A stretch of DNA of 64,000 bases, taken from NCBI RefSeq assembly GCF_000214215.1, contig NC_015559.1, positions 2,033,001 to 2,097,000 of the forward strand, in the 5' to 3' direction. The translations under genes and the position numbers were made by a program. Source of the DNA: Marinomonas posidonica IVIA-Po-181. Lineage in GTDB: Bacteria > Pseudomonadota > Gammaproteobacteria > Pseudomonadales > Marinomonadaceae. Shown in pieces: positions 37,274 through 47,452 of this stretch; position 1 is the stretch's first letter; each line of letters starts with the position of its first letter. Below the pieces are notes generated by a model. The model searched no databases. It had not been told where the DNA came from and worked only from the letters and a program-made list of their open reading frames with translations.

Positions 37274-39745
37274 ATGAACGGCGGTATAAGATTAATTTGC
37301 CTATTCACAGCCTTGCTCGTCTCACAAGTCTCCTGGTCCTATGACATTCAAATCGAAGCCAATGCCTTTCCAACGTTCGCTGAAAAAACACCTTTAACGC
37401 CAAAAGAAGCTTTATACCAAGAGTACAACACTGATTTGTACGAGGGCTCACAAGACTTTTCGGACCATGCCTACTGGCACAAGATTACCTTTCCCAAAAC
37501 CTACCCTTTTTCACAGCAAACATTTTATCTAGAGTTAGATTATTACGTTATTGAAGAGCTGGATTTTTATGTGTTTCATGATACTCAGTTGGTCGAACAT
37601 TTAAGACGTGGGGCTTTACAAGACTGGAACAAACTTGGTGCCGTCTACGATGGCATCCTCATCCCCATCATACTGTCACCGTTCAATGAAACTCATTTAC
37701 TCATTCGAAAAGCAGGCGATAGCCCCTTACTGACCCCAGTGCGTCTGCTTAATAATAGTGAGGCCGAATTTAGCCGATTGCAAAAACTGATTTTCTGGAC
37801 CGCGATTATTAGCTGTCTTGTTATTTTGTTAGCACACAACGCCTTGGTCTTCATTCTGTTAAGGCAAGCCGGTTTTATTTATTACCTAGGTTTAAATGCT
37901 CTCGTGTTCATCGCTCTTTCCATTATCACAGGCTTTAGTCGCTGGTTGTTTAACGAAGCCTTCAGTCAATGGTTAGTGGCGAATATCTTCCTGATTTTTG
38001 GTGTCGGTGCTTGGCTATTATTCCGCTTTAGTCTGCATTTCCTTAGGGAAGTCAAAGTGCCTTCGCCGAAAAGCTTTCTCGCGCGTCACGGCGACTGGAT
38101 CTTCATCATTTTTTTACTGTGTAATGCACTTTTACCTGTAAAAACGGTTGCTGGACTCTTTGCTGGAATAGAGGTCTTTCTGTTCATTAGCTGCACTTAT
38201 TGGGGTGTCAAGGCTTTCATACGAGGTTTTATTGCCGTCAGGTTCTATCTGTTTTCTTGGCTGTTCCTAATTGCAGGAAGCATTATAAACACCTTACTGT
38301 TTTGGAAATTGATTCCAATTAACGATTTTACTGAGGCCATTTTCCCCGCCTTTAGTATTATTCAATTACTTGGCTTCTCTTTCGCCCTAGCCGATAAAGC
38401 AAAGCAAAGTGAGCGCAACCGTCAACTACAGCTTTTAACCGATCAATCAACGGGCTTACCAAACCGTTTATTCTATTTTGACGAGCTACCAAACCAGATT
38501 CAGCTGCAAATTAAAAACCAACAGCCCATGGCTCTGGTGATCATAGACATCATTAACCATCATTCATTAAGTCAGGCTTTTGGTCCAGCTAAAGCCGATG
38601 CGGTTATGTGTGAATTAATGCAAGAACTTCATCAACATATCCAACCTATAGAAGGATTGCTTGCTTTTCATTTACCAAACAAAACTCATAAAAGGCTCAT
38701 CAGAATGACGGCTAGGAATTTGGCCTTCATCAGCACGACGCCCAATATGTTAGAAACACAGATACAACGAGTTCAACAGATGCTAGAGCATCCAACTCAG
38801 CTCAACAAAATACAATTCCGTCATCAATACAAAATAGGCAGTGCCCTCTTTCCAAGCCAAGGAAGCAATCTGGACAGACTCTATCAAAATGCGCTTATTG
38901 CCCATAATTCCGTCACCTTCTCTTCTGGTACTTGGGCGGCCTTTACGGATGAACTTAAAAGCGATCACGCGCAACAACTCACCATTATCACCCTGCTACG
39001 AGAAGACATTCGAAATGGCAGACTCCATTACCATATCCAACCTCAAGTCTGCTTACGAACCAATAAAATTATTGGCGGAGAAGTGCTATTACGTTGGCAC
39101 AATGAACAATTAGGCCCTGTATCACCCGCAGAATTTGTCCCCTTGGCAGAACAAGCCGGTTTGATTTACCCATTAACAGAGATGTTATTTGAAAAAGTCT
39201 TTGTCTGGGCAAGCCAGCATCAAGATCTGCTCAAGACAACCAGTTTATCTTTGAACATTTCAGCGTTGGACTTGCTGCAAGCCGATTTTGCACAAAAAGT
39301 CTATAACAGTATCAATGTACATCAATTAACCCCTGAGCAATTTACCCTCGAGATCACTGAAACCAGTATGTTTCACAATAATGATATTGTGAATAATAAC
39401 GTTGAAGAGCTTCATAAAACGGGCTTCAAATTGTCCATCGATGACTTTGGCATTGGCTACAGTTCCATGTTGAATTTAGTCACATTGAAAACCAATGAAT
39501 TGAAGATTGATCAGTTTTTTGTCATGGGTCTGCTTAAACAGAAATCCAACCAATACCTATGCCAAAACATGATTCACCTTTGCCAGCAATTAAACATCAC
39601 CAGTGTTGCGGAAGGCATTGAGGACCAACAAACACTGGCAACACTCAAAGACTGGCAGTGTGAAATTGGACAAGGTTATTTCTTGTACAAACCCATGAGT
39701 CCAGACGACTATTTATTACTACTGCAAGAGACTCTTTGTGAATAG
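37274..39745 (+). CDS. 7TMR-DISM sensor with degenerate GGDEF and EAL domains
   Basis: 823 residues. Signal peptide to about residue 22, then a periplasmic 7TMR-DISMED2-like sensor, seven membrane segments (about 178-385), a GGDEF-fold domain (about 400-555) and an EAL domain (about 575-820). No GG(D/E)EF motif is seen, so the first domain is probably regulatory. The EAL part keeps EVLLRW, ETSMF, IDDFGIGYSS, LKIDQFF and SVAEGIED, a complete c-di-GMP phosphodiesterase set with EVL for EAL, a change tolerated in active enzymes. Likely reads a periplasmic signal and lowers c-di-GMP. Confidence 0.93.
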   Translation: MNGGIRLICLFTALLVSQVSWSYDIQIEANAFPTFAEKTPLTPKEALYQEYNTDLYEGSQDFSDHAYWHKITFPKTYPFSQQTFYLELDYYVIEELDFYVFHDTQLVEHLRRGALQDWNKLGAVYDGILIPIILSPFNETHLLIRKAGDSPLLTPVRLLNNSEAEFSRLQKLIFWTAIISCLVILLAHNALVFILLRQAGFIYYLGLNALVFIALSIITGFSRWLFNEAFSQWLVANIFLIFGVGAWLLFRFSLHFLREVKVPSPKSFLARHGDWIFIIFLLCNALLPVKTVAGLFAGIEVFLFISCTYWGVKAFIRGFIAVRFYLFSWLFLIAGSIINTLLFWKLIPINDFTEAIFPAFSIIQLLGFSFALADKAKQSERNRQLQLLTDQSTGLPNRLFYFDELPNQIQLQIKNQQPMALVIIDIINHHSLSQAFGPAKADAVMCELMQELHQHIQPIEGLLAFHLPNKTHKRLIRMTARNLAFISTTPNMLETQIQRVQQMLEHPTQLNKIQFRHQYKIGSALFPSQGSNLDRLYQNALIAHNSVTFSSGTWAAFTDELKSDHAQQLTIITLLREDIRNGRLHYHIQPQVCLRTNKIIGGEVLLRWHNEQLGPVSPAEFVPLAEQAGLIYPLTEMLFEKVFVWASQHQDLLKTTSLSLNISALDLLQADFAQKVYNSINVHQLTPEQFTLEITETSMFHNNDIVNNNVEELHKTGFKLSIDDFGIGYSSMLNLVTLKTNELKIDQFFVMGLLKQKSNQYLCQNMIHLCQQLNITSVAEGIEDQQTLATLKDWQCEIGQGYFLYKPMSPDDYLLLLQETLCE

Positions 39746-39814
39746 TTTGTACCAATCTCGAATTCAGGCATAATGAACCTCATCGCTAGTTGACGACACA
39801 TTATATTGAACATC

Positions 39815-41104
39815 ATGAGCCTATTAGACGACTATCAGCTACTGGAAATTCCCACCAATGCAAGTGAGCAAGAAGCCAAAAGTGCTTTTAGACGTCTAGC
39901 AAGGAAATATCACCCAGACAAAAACCCCGAAACCGATACCACAGAACATTTCCAACGCTTACAAGCGGCTTATGAAAATGTCCAAAACGCCATACGTCAA
40001 GGTGCTCAAACCGCTGATTGGAAACCTTTTTCATTCACCCAACCGGATCCATTCCATACTGCGGGTTTTCGTCATAGCAACCAGTCAAATAACGCAAGCG
40101 ATAAAGCGCAAGAAGCTTTCATTCGTGAGCGACAACGCGCTTATGAAGAAATGAAACGCAATAATGCTCATCAAGAAAAAACTCGCAATGAAGCCATTAA
40201 AGCAGCTCGAAATACCCTTAATGAAAAACGCATTAAAGCACTGTATGAAGAGGCCTTTAAAGCATCTGAAAACTTCACCTCTGACGGCTACAAAGGTTCA
40301 TCGAGCCAGCAAACAAATTATGATATTCCGCCCTATCAAAGCTTTATAGACGATGAGATGGAACAATCAACAGAAGACCGCCCGAAAGTTCATGCGGTTA
40401 AACTGGATGCTGCTAAAGCCGCTTTTCGAGCGGCCACTTACATAGCCTGTTTTGCGGCAGGCATTTACGCCACCCTATATTGGCAAGATCAGAACGCACT
40501 AACAGAGATGGACACTCCAAACCCACGCTATGTCGCAGGCTTATACCCTCAGTTTCGGATTGGTACCAATTACACCTTACAAGCCAGTTCACTCTATGCT
40601 GAGCCTGACAGCACCAGTAAGGTGTTGGAAGACATACCTGCCCAAGTAGATGTCCAAGTGTTCAAACAGCAAGGTGATTGGTTAACCATTCGCTATCAAA
40701 ATAAAAATGGCTGGTTGCCAGCTCAATCTACCGGCTTTGGCAGTATTAGAAATGCCAGAAAAACGGGCTGTTTTGGTTACCCTGGTATCGCTCCTGATCA
40801 TGGTGAACTTATCGGATCTGCACAAGGCAATAGCCGTCTGCGCATTTTAAATCAGCTGCCTAGCCAAAGTTTATTAACCTTTCAGTCTTTTGATGGCAAA
40901 CCGCCTTTTTCCATCTATCTAAATAAAAAACAAGCTTTTGCCGCCAACTTCATTCCAAGGGGACAATATCGATTGGTGCTTGAGACAGGATCCCTGTATC
41001 ATCACGCCTGCCAGCAATTTCTCTTCAATGATAAGAAACGCATTATCCTTGATAATGTTGACTTTGCTAGCACAGAACAAACCCTTACATTGAGCAATTT
41101 ATAA
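39815..41104 (+). CDS. J-domain membrane protein with periplasmic SH3-like domain
   Basis: 429 residues from the ATG at 39815 (a TTG at 39806 adds only three). Residues 4-68 form a J domain with the HPD motif (RKYHPDKNP), the part that stimulates DnaK. A charged coiled middle follows, then a membrane segment (AATYIACFAAGIYATLYW), and after that an SH3-like domain (SLYAEPDSTSKVLEDI, GDWLTIRY, GWLPA). It lacks the zinc and substrate domains of DnaJ. The layout suggests recruitment of DnaK to the inner membrane in response to an envelope ligand. Confidence 0.88.
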   Translation: MSLLDDYQLLEIPTNASEQEAKSAFRRLARKYHPDKNPETDTTEHFQRLQAAYENVQNAIRQGAQTADWKPFSFTQPDPFHTAGFRHSNQSNNASDKAQEAFIRERQRAYEEMKRNNAHQEKTRNEAIKAARNTLNEKRIKALYEEAFKASENFTSDGYKGSSSQQTNYDIPPYQSFIDDEMEQSTEDRPKVHAVKLDAAKAAFRAATYIACFAAGIYATLYWQDQNALTEMDTPNPRYVAGLYPQFRIGTNYTLQASSLYAEPDSTSKVLEDIPAQVDVQVFKQQGDWLTIRYQNKNGWLPAQSTGFGSIRNARKTGCFGYPGIAPDHGELIGSAQGNSRLRILNQLPSQSLLTFQSFDGKPPFSIYLNKKQAFAANFIPRGQYRLVLETGSLYHHACQQFLFNDKKRIILDNVDFASTEQTLTLSNL

Positions 41105-41142
41105 ACACCTTGTAAAGCCAATTTATCGAGTAATTCATATCC

Positions 41143-41937
41143 ATGCTAAGCAACATTCGTATCGTTTTAATCAACACTTTCCACCCAGGTAATGTGGGGG
41201 CGATTGCCCGTGCTATGAAAAATATGGGATTAAAAAACCTATATCTGGTAGACCCGAATGACTACCCTTCTGACGAAGCTACCAGCCGTGCAGCTGGCGC
41301 GGTGGACTTACTCGAAAATGCCACCATAGTTCCTACCTTTGAAGAAGCCATTGCGGATTGCAGTTTGGTCATTGGCACCAGTGCACGACATAGAACCTTT
41401 CAGTTACCTATTATGAACGCTCGTGAATGTGCTGAAAGTGTGATTCCTGAAGCCGTTAACCATCAGGTTGCTATTGTCTTTGGACGTGAAACCACTGGTT
41501 TACTAAACGAGGAAATTGCCCAATGTCATCGCCAAGTTTATATTGATGCGAATGATGAATACCCAGTGTTGAACATTTCTCAAGCGGTTCAAATTATTGC
41601 TTATGAAATCTGGATGGCCAATCAAAATAAAGGCTTTGCCCAGAAAGAAATACCTGAATACCCACATAAAAAAGACATGGACCTTTTTTATAACCACCTC
41701 GAAGAGACACTTTACGGCATCAATTTCATCATTCGAAATCATCCAGGTAAAGTGCTCGATAAATTACACCGCTTCTTCAATCGTTCTCGACCAGAAAAAC
41801 AAGAACTTGGTATTTTGCGTGGTGTATTAGCAGCCGTTCAGCGAGAAGCAGGTTTGGTCGACGCCAATAATCATCAACAAACTGATAAACCTACATCAGA
41901 GGATAACAACACTTCATCAAGCTCAAGTGCTTCTTGA
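41143..41937 (+). CDS. trmJ: tRNA (cytidine/uridine-32-2'-O)-methyltransferase TrmJ
   Basis: 264 residues. SPOUT methyltransferase that modifies C/U32 in the tRNA anticodon loop. N-terminal NTFHPGNVGAIARAMKNMG, the knot motifs FGRETTGL and LNISQAVQI are intact, followed by the C-terminal helical extension of TrmJ. In E. coli trmJ precedes iscR; here no isc genes follow. A strong terminator closes the transcript. Confidence 0.95.
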   Translation: MLSNIRIVLINTFHPGNVGAIARAMKNMGLKNLYLVDPNDYPSDEATSRAAGAVDLLENATIVPTFEEAIADCSLVIGTSARHRTFQLPIMNARECAESVIPEAVNHQVAIVFGRETTGLLNEEIAQCHRQVYIDANDEYPVLNISQAVQIIAYEIWMANQNKGFAQKEIPEYPHKKDMDLFYNHLEETLYGINFIIRNHPGKVLDKLHRFFNRSRPEKQELGILRGVLAAVQREAGLVDANNHQQTDKPTSEDNNTSSSSSAS

Positions 41938-41958
41938 TTGATAACACCTCTAGAAAAC

Positions 41959-41991
41959 AAAAAAGGGCATTGTGAAAACAATGCCCTTTTT
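41959..41991. terminator. Terminator after trmJ
   Basis: Stem AAAAAAGGGCATTGT/ACAATGCCCTTTTT with loop GAAA and flanking A and T runs. It may also serve the chemoreceptor gene ending at 42024 on the other strand. Confidence 0.92.
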
Positions 41992-42023
41992 GATATACCG
42001 CCAAATAAGACAGTACTTACTCT

Positions 42024-43913
42024 CTAAAGCTTGAACTTGTTAACCTGACCTCGAAGAGACTCAGCTAATTCTTTCAATTTGTTTGCTTGCGCCAAGCCCT
42101 CTCCCATTTCCGACTGAAGCTGTGTGGAAACCTCACGAATCGCATAGGTATTTTGACCAATTTCACTGATCACACTTGTTTGCTCTTCTGCAGCCGTAGC
42201 AATTTGTGCTGTCATGCCATTGATCATATCAATCGATTTCGCAATATCCGCAAAACTGCTACCAGATTTCTCTGTATCATCGACACTGGTTGATGCCAAT
42301 GTATGACATAGCGCCATTACGTCAACTGCTTTGGCTGTCGTCGTTTGAAGACGAGAAATCATGCCAGAAATTTCTTCTGTAGACGTATGAGTTCGTTGAG
42401 ACAATACTCGCACTTCATCCGCTACAACAGCAAAACCTCGTCCTTGCTCACCCGCTCGAGCAGCTTCAATTGCCGCATTTAAGGCTAGCAAGTTCGTTTG
42501 CTCAGCAATGTCACTGATAGTAGAAACGATCGAATTAATTTTATCGCCCTGTTGGTTAAGCTCAGTAATCACATCCGTTGCAAGCGTGACCTCTTGCGCC
42601 AATTGACTAATGGATGACAAGCTGGTTTTGGCTAACGCTTGTCCACTGCTACTAATGTCCACTGTGTTATTGGCTCTTTGCGCAGTCTGCTCGGCATTCG
42701 TTGCAATTTCTTGGGTGGCTGTTGTCATTTGTTCGACGGCGGCCACAACCGACACCATTTCGTCCTGCTGACGAGTTAAGCGCTTGGTGCTTTCGGCAAC
42801 AGAATGGGCACTGGACTGGGACTGCTCAAATAAAACATTACTCAAATTATCAATGTTTTTAATGATCTCTCTCAATTTCAGAACGAAACCGTTAAAGTTA
42901 GTCGCCAGCTTACCCACTTCATCTTTGCTTTTGGTGACAATGTTTACGGTTAAATCCCCATCACCTTGAGCAATGTCTTCCAAAGCCGCTGACACTTTTA
43001 AAAGATCACTTAATAAAATCCGAATCAACAAAGTCAGTACAAAAATAGACGCTATGATTAAAACAATGACAGTAACGACCTGATAAAGCATAAGCTTTTG
43101 AATTGGCGCCAACAATGTCGCTTTGTTACCTAGCGACACCAAAGACCAAGGGGTGCCTTCGATGCGCACTGATGACATCAAGTATTCATCTTGACCAATA
43201 CTCACGTCATCTAACGCTTGCGTTCTGACATTGTCTTTGATGCGTTCTAAATCTAAATTCGATTTCAATTCGCTAAGCGGTTTGTTGTTCAAACTTCCAT
43301 CTGGATAAGAAATCACATTACCACTATCTGATACGATGAAAGCTATCCCATTACCTGGTGCTTTCAAACTGGAAACCACGTCATTGATGCCAGTTAAAGC
43401 AACGTTGGCGGTTACCACACCCAAAAACTGACCATTGGATTGAATTTGATCTACCGATGACAAAATAAACACTTTAGACGATGAGGCAAAAAACGGCTCA
43501 GTAATAGTCGGGCCATTAGAATTCGCGCCAGCTTGATACCAATCACGGACTTTCACATCATAACCCGCTTTTGTATTCTTACCATTCACTCGGTAAGCAT
43601 CGCCAGTTTCCGTACCAAACAACACACTAATAAAATCGCCAGCCACTTTACCTTGAATCAAGGATTTGACAATTTCTTCATCATTGTTCGGATCAGATTC
43701 AATAATCTTTTTCATGGAACGAACAACTTGTTGCTTGCTATCAAGCCAGCTACTGATGCGACTTGCGCTGCTAACACCATATTGATGCATACCAGACTCT
43801 ACATCATGTAGAATCTGGCCACGCATGGATGTGAGTGAAATAGCCACTAAGATACAAGCTGTAATAACCAAGGTTATACAACTCACTAAAATCAATTTTC
43901 GATGTAATGTCAT
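42024..43913 (-). CDS. Methyl-accepting chemotaxis protein with dCache sensor
   Basis: 629 residues from the ATG at 43913, which has GAGG six bases upstream; a TTG at 43925 is rejected. Membrane segment near residues 8-28, a periplasmic double-Cache domain ([26 protein letters not shown]), a second segment near 278-300, HAMP, then a long cytoplasmic signalling domain whose hairpin tip has [34 protein letters not shown]. dCache receptors often bind amino acids, but no ligand can be assigned. No C-terminal CheR pentapeptide is seen. Confidence 0.95.
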   Translation of the reverse strand: MTLHRKLILVSCITLVITACILVAISLTSMRGQILHDVESGMHQYGVSSASRISSWLDSKQQVVRSMKKIIESDPNNDEEIVKSLIQGKVAGDFISVLFGTETGDAYRVNGKNTKAGYDVKVRDWYQAGANSNGPTITEPFFASSSKVFILSSVDQIQSNGQFLGVVTANVALTGINDVVSSLKAPGNGIAFIVSDSGNVISYPDGSLNNKPLSELKSNLDLERIKDNVRTQALDDVSIGQDEYLMSSVRIEGTPWSLVSLGNKATLLAPIQKLMLYQVVTVIVLIIASIFVLTLLIRILLSDLLKVSAALEDIAQGDGDLTVNIVTKSKDEVGKLATNFNGFVLKLREIIKNIDNLSNVLFEQSQSSAHSVAESTKRLTRQQDEMVSVVAAVEQMTTATQEIATNAEQTAQRANNTVDISSSGQALAKTSLSSISQLAQEVTLATDVITELNQQGDKINSIVSTISDIAEQTNLLALNAAIEAARAGEQGRGFAVVADEVRVLSQRTHTSTEEISGMISRLQTTTAKAVDVMALCHTLASTSVDDTEKSGSSFADIAKSIDMINGMTAQIATAAEEQTSVISEIGQNTYAIREVSTQLQSEMGEGLAQANKLKELAESLRGQVNKFKL

Positions 43914-44016
43914 TTTAAACCTCAACGTCTCTCAAACAAATGCTGTGCTTACCACAATTCGTGGCTTAACCCTGTTGCAATAGATAAGATTTTTCAAAAT
44001 AAGTAACATACTTACT

Positions 44017-44332
44017 TAGGGAAGGTACGAACAAGTTCACTGGCTACGGCAACGTGCTCCTGCGTTGCTCTAATCCCCTACATCCATGTAGGGGTCAGCG
44101 TGGCAATAACTCTTTTTTATTCGAGGCAAGTTTCGCCGTCCAATATCAGTATATTGGCAACAAGCTTAACAAAGAATAAAGAGAGCTTAGCTCTCGCCCT
44201 TCGGGTCTTTCAGAGAATCGGCCTCTCTGTGTTAAAAGTGATTAAAAAGTATTTCATTCCTGCTCACTCTTGCCTTGATAGACCTTTCTCTGATAAGACT
44301 AACGTCCAGAAGACTTATTCGCACCTTCCCTA
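44017..44332. mobile_element. MITE-like 316-bp element with terminal inverted repeats
   Basis: Both ends carry the same inverted sequence: left TAGGGAAGGTACGAACAAGT and right (complement) TAGGGAAGGTGCGAATAAGT, 18 of 20 positions alike. The outermost TA may be a target duplication. Inside are stable hairpins: 44075-44094 (CCCCTACAT/ATGTAGGGG), 44140-44157 (CCAATAT/ATATTGG) and 44181-44195 (GAGAGC/GCTCTC). No transposase or credible gene is inside. The rest of the 581-base gap (43914-44507) is AT-rich without other features. Confidence 0.75.
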
Positions 44333-44507
44333 GCTATAGAGATTTTCTTATTCTCCCTGTTTCCAGTTAGAAGCATTATTTCAATAACAACGCTTTTTAA
44401 TGGCATTAACCTCATATTTCGACGTTACACCGCCAATTTACTCTTTTAATTGAACGTCTTTATATGCTTGATTCGCGTTACCATTCATCATGAACCCGCA
44501 TCAAAAA

Positions 44508-45080
44508 TCATTTTTCTGCTCTTCCTGCGAACTTACGCTCTTCAACATTCACCTTAATACGATCGCCCGTTGAAATATGTTCAGGCACTTGCACCACAGC
44601 CCCAGTTGATAAAACGGCTGGCTTGGTTCGAGACGTTGCTGACGCCCCTTTAATTGAAGGGTCTGTCTCAATGACTTCCAACTCCACATTTGTCGGCATG
44701 TCTAATGCAACGGGCACATCATTCACTAAGACAACTTGTACACCAGCCGTCTCCTCATTAAGAAATTGTGTTTCTTCTTCGATCGCAACCTTATTCAAGT
44801 TGTAAGGTGTGTAATCTTCATTATCCATAAAGACGTATTCATCACCATCTAAATAAGAAAACATTGCAGGTCGACGAATTAAATCCGCTAGATTTATCAT
44901 ATCAGAATCTTTAAAAGTCTCATCGAGTTTGCGACCAGATACCACATCGTACATGCGCATCCGGTATAAACTGCCTCCTGCGCGACCTTGCGGAACGGAA
45001 CGTTCAATGTCTTTTACAATGTAAGTTTTGCCATCAAGTTCAATGGCGGCATTTTTTTTAATATCACTTGCCTTAGGCAT
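44508..45080 (-). CDS. efpL: Elongation factor P-like protein EfpL (YeiP)
   Basis: 190 residues, three beta domains. It matches E. coli YeiP rather than classical [13 protein letters not shown] at the start, [11 protein letters not shown] and the C-terminal [15 protein letters not shown]. The loop reaching the peptidyl transferase centre ends in Arg33 (PQGRAGG), as in YeiP, instead of the modified lysine of EF-P. EfpL relieves ribosome stalling at proline and some other motifs without post-translational modification. A YeiP-type call is firm; a separate efp should exist elsewhere. Confidence 0.94.
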   Translation of the reverse strand: MPKASDIKKNAAIELDGKTYIVKDIERSVPQGRAGGSLYRMRMYDVVSGRKLDETFKDSDMINLADLIRRPAMFSYLDGDEYVFMDNEDYTPYNLNKVAIEEETQFLNEETAGVQVVLVNDVPVALDMPTNVELEVIETDPSIKGASATSRTKPAVLSTGAVVQVPEHISTGDRIKVNVEERKFAGRAEK

Positions 45081-45116
45081 GCTTATCTTCCTAACAAAAA
45101 ATTAAACGATTATGAC

Positions 45117-46265
45117 TTACGCCTTCATATAGGCACTTTGAATCACTTGATATATTGGATAAAGAACATCTGCGCCTAATATTTTTGCTCGCTCAGGGGA
45201 CCATCCTACTGCTTCATCGGGCAGGTTTTGATTGTCTTTAAACGGCATTTCCAACGTAAAAGACAAGCAACGATATGTTTCACCTACCCATTTGGTGGCA
45301 ACGGTTAAATTGGCCTCACCAAACTGGTCTGGTGTATAACCAATCTCGGTTTGGAAATCAGGGCTGACTGACAAAAACACCTGTTTGAACAATTGTTCCA
45401 TTTCAGCCATACGCTGATCAAAAGAAGGTACGCCTTGGCAACCATCAACAAAATTAACGGGTAAGGCTTCATCCCCATGGATGTCTAAAAATAGATCCAC
45501 TCCTGTTTCCGCCATTTTCTTCTGCACAGCCAGTACTTCAGGACTAAACTCTTGGGTCGGATTTTTCCATTCACGGTTCAAATTCACGCCTTTTGAATTC
45601 ACCCTCAAATTACCATGAACAGCACCATCCGGGTTCATATGTGGCACAATGTAAAAACGACATTGCTGTAATAAATGACGAGCAATCGGATGGGATTCAT
45701 CGAACAGTCGCTCAAGTAATCCTTCGACAAACCATTCCGCCATGGTTTCACCTGGATGTTGGCGAGCAATGATCCAAATATTCTTCGCTAAACCTTGCGT
45801 TTTACTGACTTCTAATAAGGTAATATCACGACCTTCAGCGGTTTCACCTAAATGATCGGTAATACAATCCTCATGACTGGCAGCCCAAGCAATCATATCT
45901 AGATGACGCTCATAACTGTACGGGGCAAAATAAGCATAATAAATGCTGTCCTGTTCGGGCTGATGACGAATAACCAACTTACCATCTTGATAGTCAGTGG
46001 GAACACGAAACCAGTCTTCTCTATCATAAGACGCCACCGCTTGATAATCCGTCCAACCGTCTGGGTAAGCCGCATCACTGGCATTTTCAAATTGAATGAC
46101 GCATTCTTCTCCCATGCCGCCTTGCAAACGAAAATAAAACCACTGTAAAAATTTAGAGTTTGTATCATTAGGGATTTTTACTCTAATATTGTCCGGCTCT
46201 GAGGCATTAATAACGGATATATTTCCACCGTCAAATGCACTGCTGATCTTGATTCGGCTGGTCAT
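45117..46265 (-). CDS. M14-family zinc carboxypeptidase, cytosolic CCP-like
   Basis: 382 residues without signal peptide. An N-terminal beta-sandwich (about 1-120, ending near YAYFAPYSYERH) precedes the catalytic fold, as in cytosolic carboxypeptidases. Zinc ligands appear in RQHPGETMAEW and DIHGDE; PHMNPDGA, NLNREW and the catalytic-glutamate segment FTLEMPFKD are present. It probably trims C-terminal residues from peptides or proteins; the bacterial substrate is unknown. It lies 36 bases upstream of efpL on the same strand. Confidence 0.92.
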   Translation of the reverse strand: MTSRIKISSAFDGGNISVINASEPDNIRVKIPNDTNSKFLQWFYFRLQGGMGEECVIQFENASDAAYPDGWTDYQAVASYDREDWFRVPTDYQDGKLVIRHQPEQDSIYYAYFAPYSYERHLDMIAWAASHEDCITDHLGETAEGRDITLLEVSKTQGLAKNIWIIARQHPGETMAEWFVEGLLERLFDESHPIARHLLQQCRFYIVPHMNPDGAVHGNLRVNSKGVNLNREWKNPTQEFSPEVLAVQKKMAETGVDLFLDIHGDEALPVNFVDGCQGVPSFDQRMAEMEQLFKQVFLSVSPDFQTEIGYTPDQFGEANLTVATKWVGETYRCLSFTLEMPFKDNQNLPDEAVGWSPERAKILGADVLYPIYQVIQSAYMKA

Positions 46266-46300
46266 TTTTCTTCCTTAACAAGCAACATTGGTTCTAATAT

Positions 46301-46813
46301 ATGGCAAGTTTACCTATATTCATCACGGCTGTCGCCAACTCTTCTGACGATCCAGCTTTCCCACTCCTTTTCACTTGGTCCACCCATGAAGCACAAGTAA
46401 AAGAAGTGCTCGTGATTCCAGATGACGAGTGGTTAGATCAACATAAGATCGAACAAAACCTACACGATTTAGATGAACAACAGCTTTATGAATTTGGCTT
46501 CGAAGGCAGCGACATTTTAGCGGAATGGACAAATGAATTTGATACCGATGTGATCTACGCACTAGACCCAGAATTGATCACAACATTGGTTAATGCGACT
46601 TACGATATTAAAGGCTTGGACCCAAGCTTTGAAGTGCAAAGTATTCATCACTGGTTTGAAGAGCAAGGTGTCAATTTAACTAAGGCACTTGAAGAGCAAG
46701 GCCATCATACTCCTTTGCATTTATTAGCACCGGATGAGTTGATCATTCAACTGCTCCAAATCGCGGCTGAACATGACTTAATTGACCCTAATGATTTAAT
46801 TGTTGAGGAATGA
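46301..46813 (+). CDS. Acidic hypothetical protein, 170 residues
   Basis: Strongly acidic soluble protein without signal peptide or membrane segment; many Asp and Glu are spread over the length and the C-terminus is LIDPNDLIVEE. No motif recognised. It diverges from the carboxypeptidase gene (35 bases between starts) and precedes rraA by about 110 bases. Confidence 0.8.
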   Translation: MASLPIFITAVANSSDDPAFPLLFTWSTHEAQVKEVLVIPDDEWLDQHKIEQNLHDLDEQQLYEFGFEGSDILAEWTNEFDTDVIYALDPELITTLVNATYDIKGLDPSFEVQSIHHWFEEQGVNLTKALEEQGHHTPLHLLAPDELIIQLLQIAAEHDLIDPNDLIVEE

Positions 46814-46922
46814 ATCGCACATCAAGTTGATCAATACTCAATATGAAGATTTAAAACTGGTCGCTTAACCTGTCCTATTTTAGAGTTTAGTCATGAGTAA
46901 CCAACCATTTTAAAGAGACATT

Positions 46923-47414
46923 ATGATGAAAGACTTGTTACCCGATTTGTGTGACCTATACCCTGAACTGATTCAAATTGCAGAGCCAGTTTTTCAATCA
47001 TACGGCAAACGTACCTGCTTTTATGGACAAGTCGTTACCGTTTCGTGTTTTGAAGACAATAGTCGAGTGCGAGAGTTAGTCACTGAAAATGGTCAGGGCA
47101 AGGTCATGGTCGTCGACGGAGGCGGCAGCAAAAGGCGAGCGTTATTAGGAGACATGTTAGCCGAGAAAGCAGCTAACAATGGCTGGGAAGGCTTTGTCAT
47201 TAATGGCGCGATTCGTGATGTGCAGGCTCAGGCAGATTTAAACATAGGGATTCACGCCCTTTGCGCTCATCCATTACCAACAGAGAAAAGAGGGTTGGGT
47301 GATCTTGGGCGAACACTTTGCTTTGCTGGTATTCAAATTGCCGAAGGCGATTACATCTATTGCGATTTAAATGGCACCTTAGTGTCAAAACAAGCACTAA
47401 CACTACCTGAATAG
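46923..47414 (+). CDS. rraA: Ribonuclease E activity regulator RraA family
   Basis: 163 residues (161 in E. coli). The fold motifs VVDGGGSKRRALLGDMLAE and GFVINGAIRD are intact, with LGVGVDVHLA-like features reduced to KRGLGDLG. In E. coli RraA binds RNase E and restrains mRNA decay. Related proteins are HMG/CHA aldolases, so a second activity is possible. The start could be either of two adjacent ATG codons. Confidence 0.93.
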   Translation: MMKDLLPDLCDLYPELIQIAEPVFQSYGKRTCFYGQVVTVSCFEDNSRVRELVTENGQGKVMVVDGGGSKRRALLGDMLAEKAANNGWEGFVINGAIRDVQAQADLNIGIHALCAHPLPTEKRGLGDLGRTLCFAGIQIAEGDYIYCDLNGTLVSKQALTLPE

Positions 47415-47452
47415 CATTAGTACTTTACGACATTTCGGATAGGCCTTCTAAG

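Noticed and set aside
44100-44333. 77-residue open frame inside the MITE-like element
   Set aside because: It runs through the internal hairpins and the right terminal repeat, has no ribosome site and no family resemblance.
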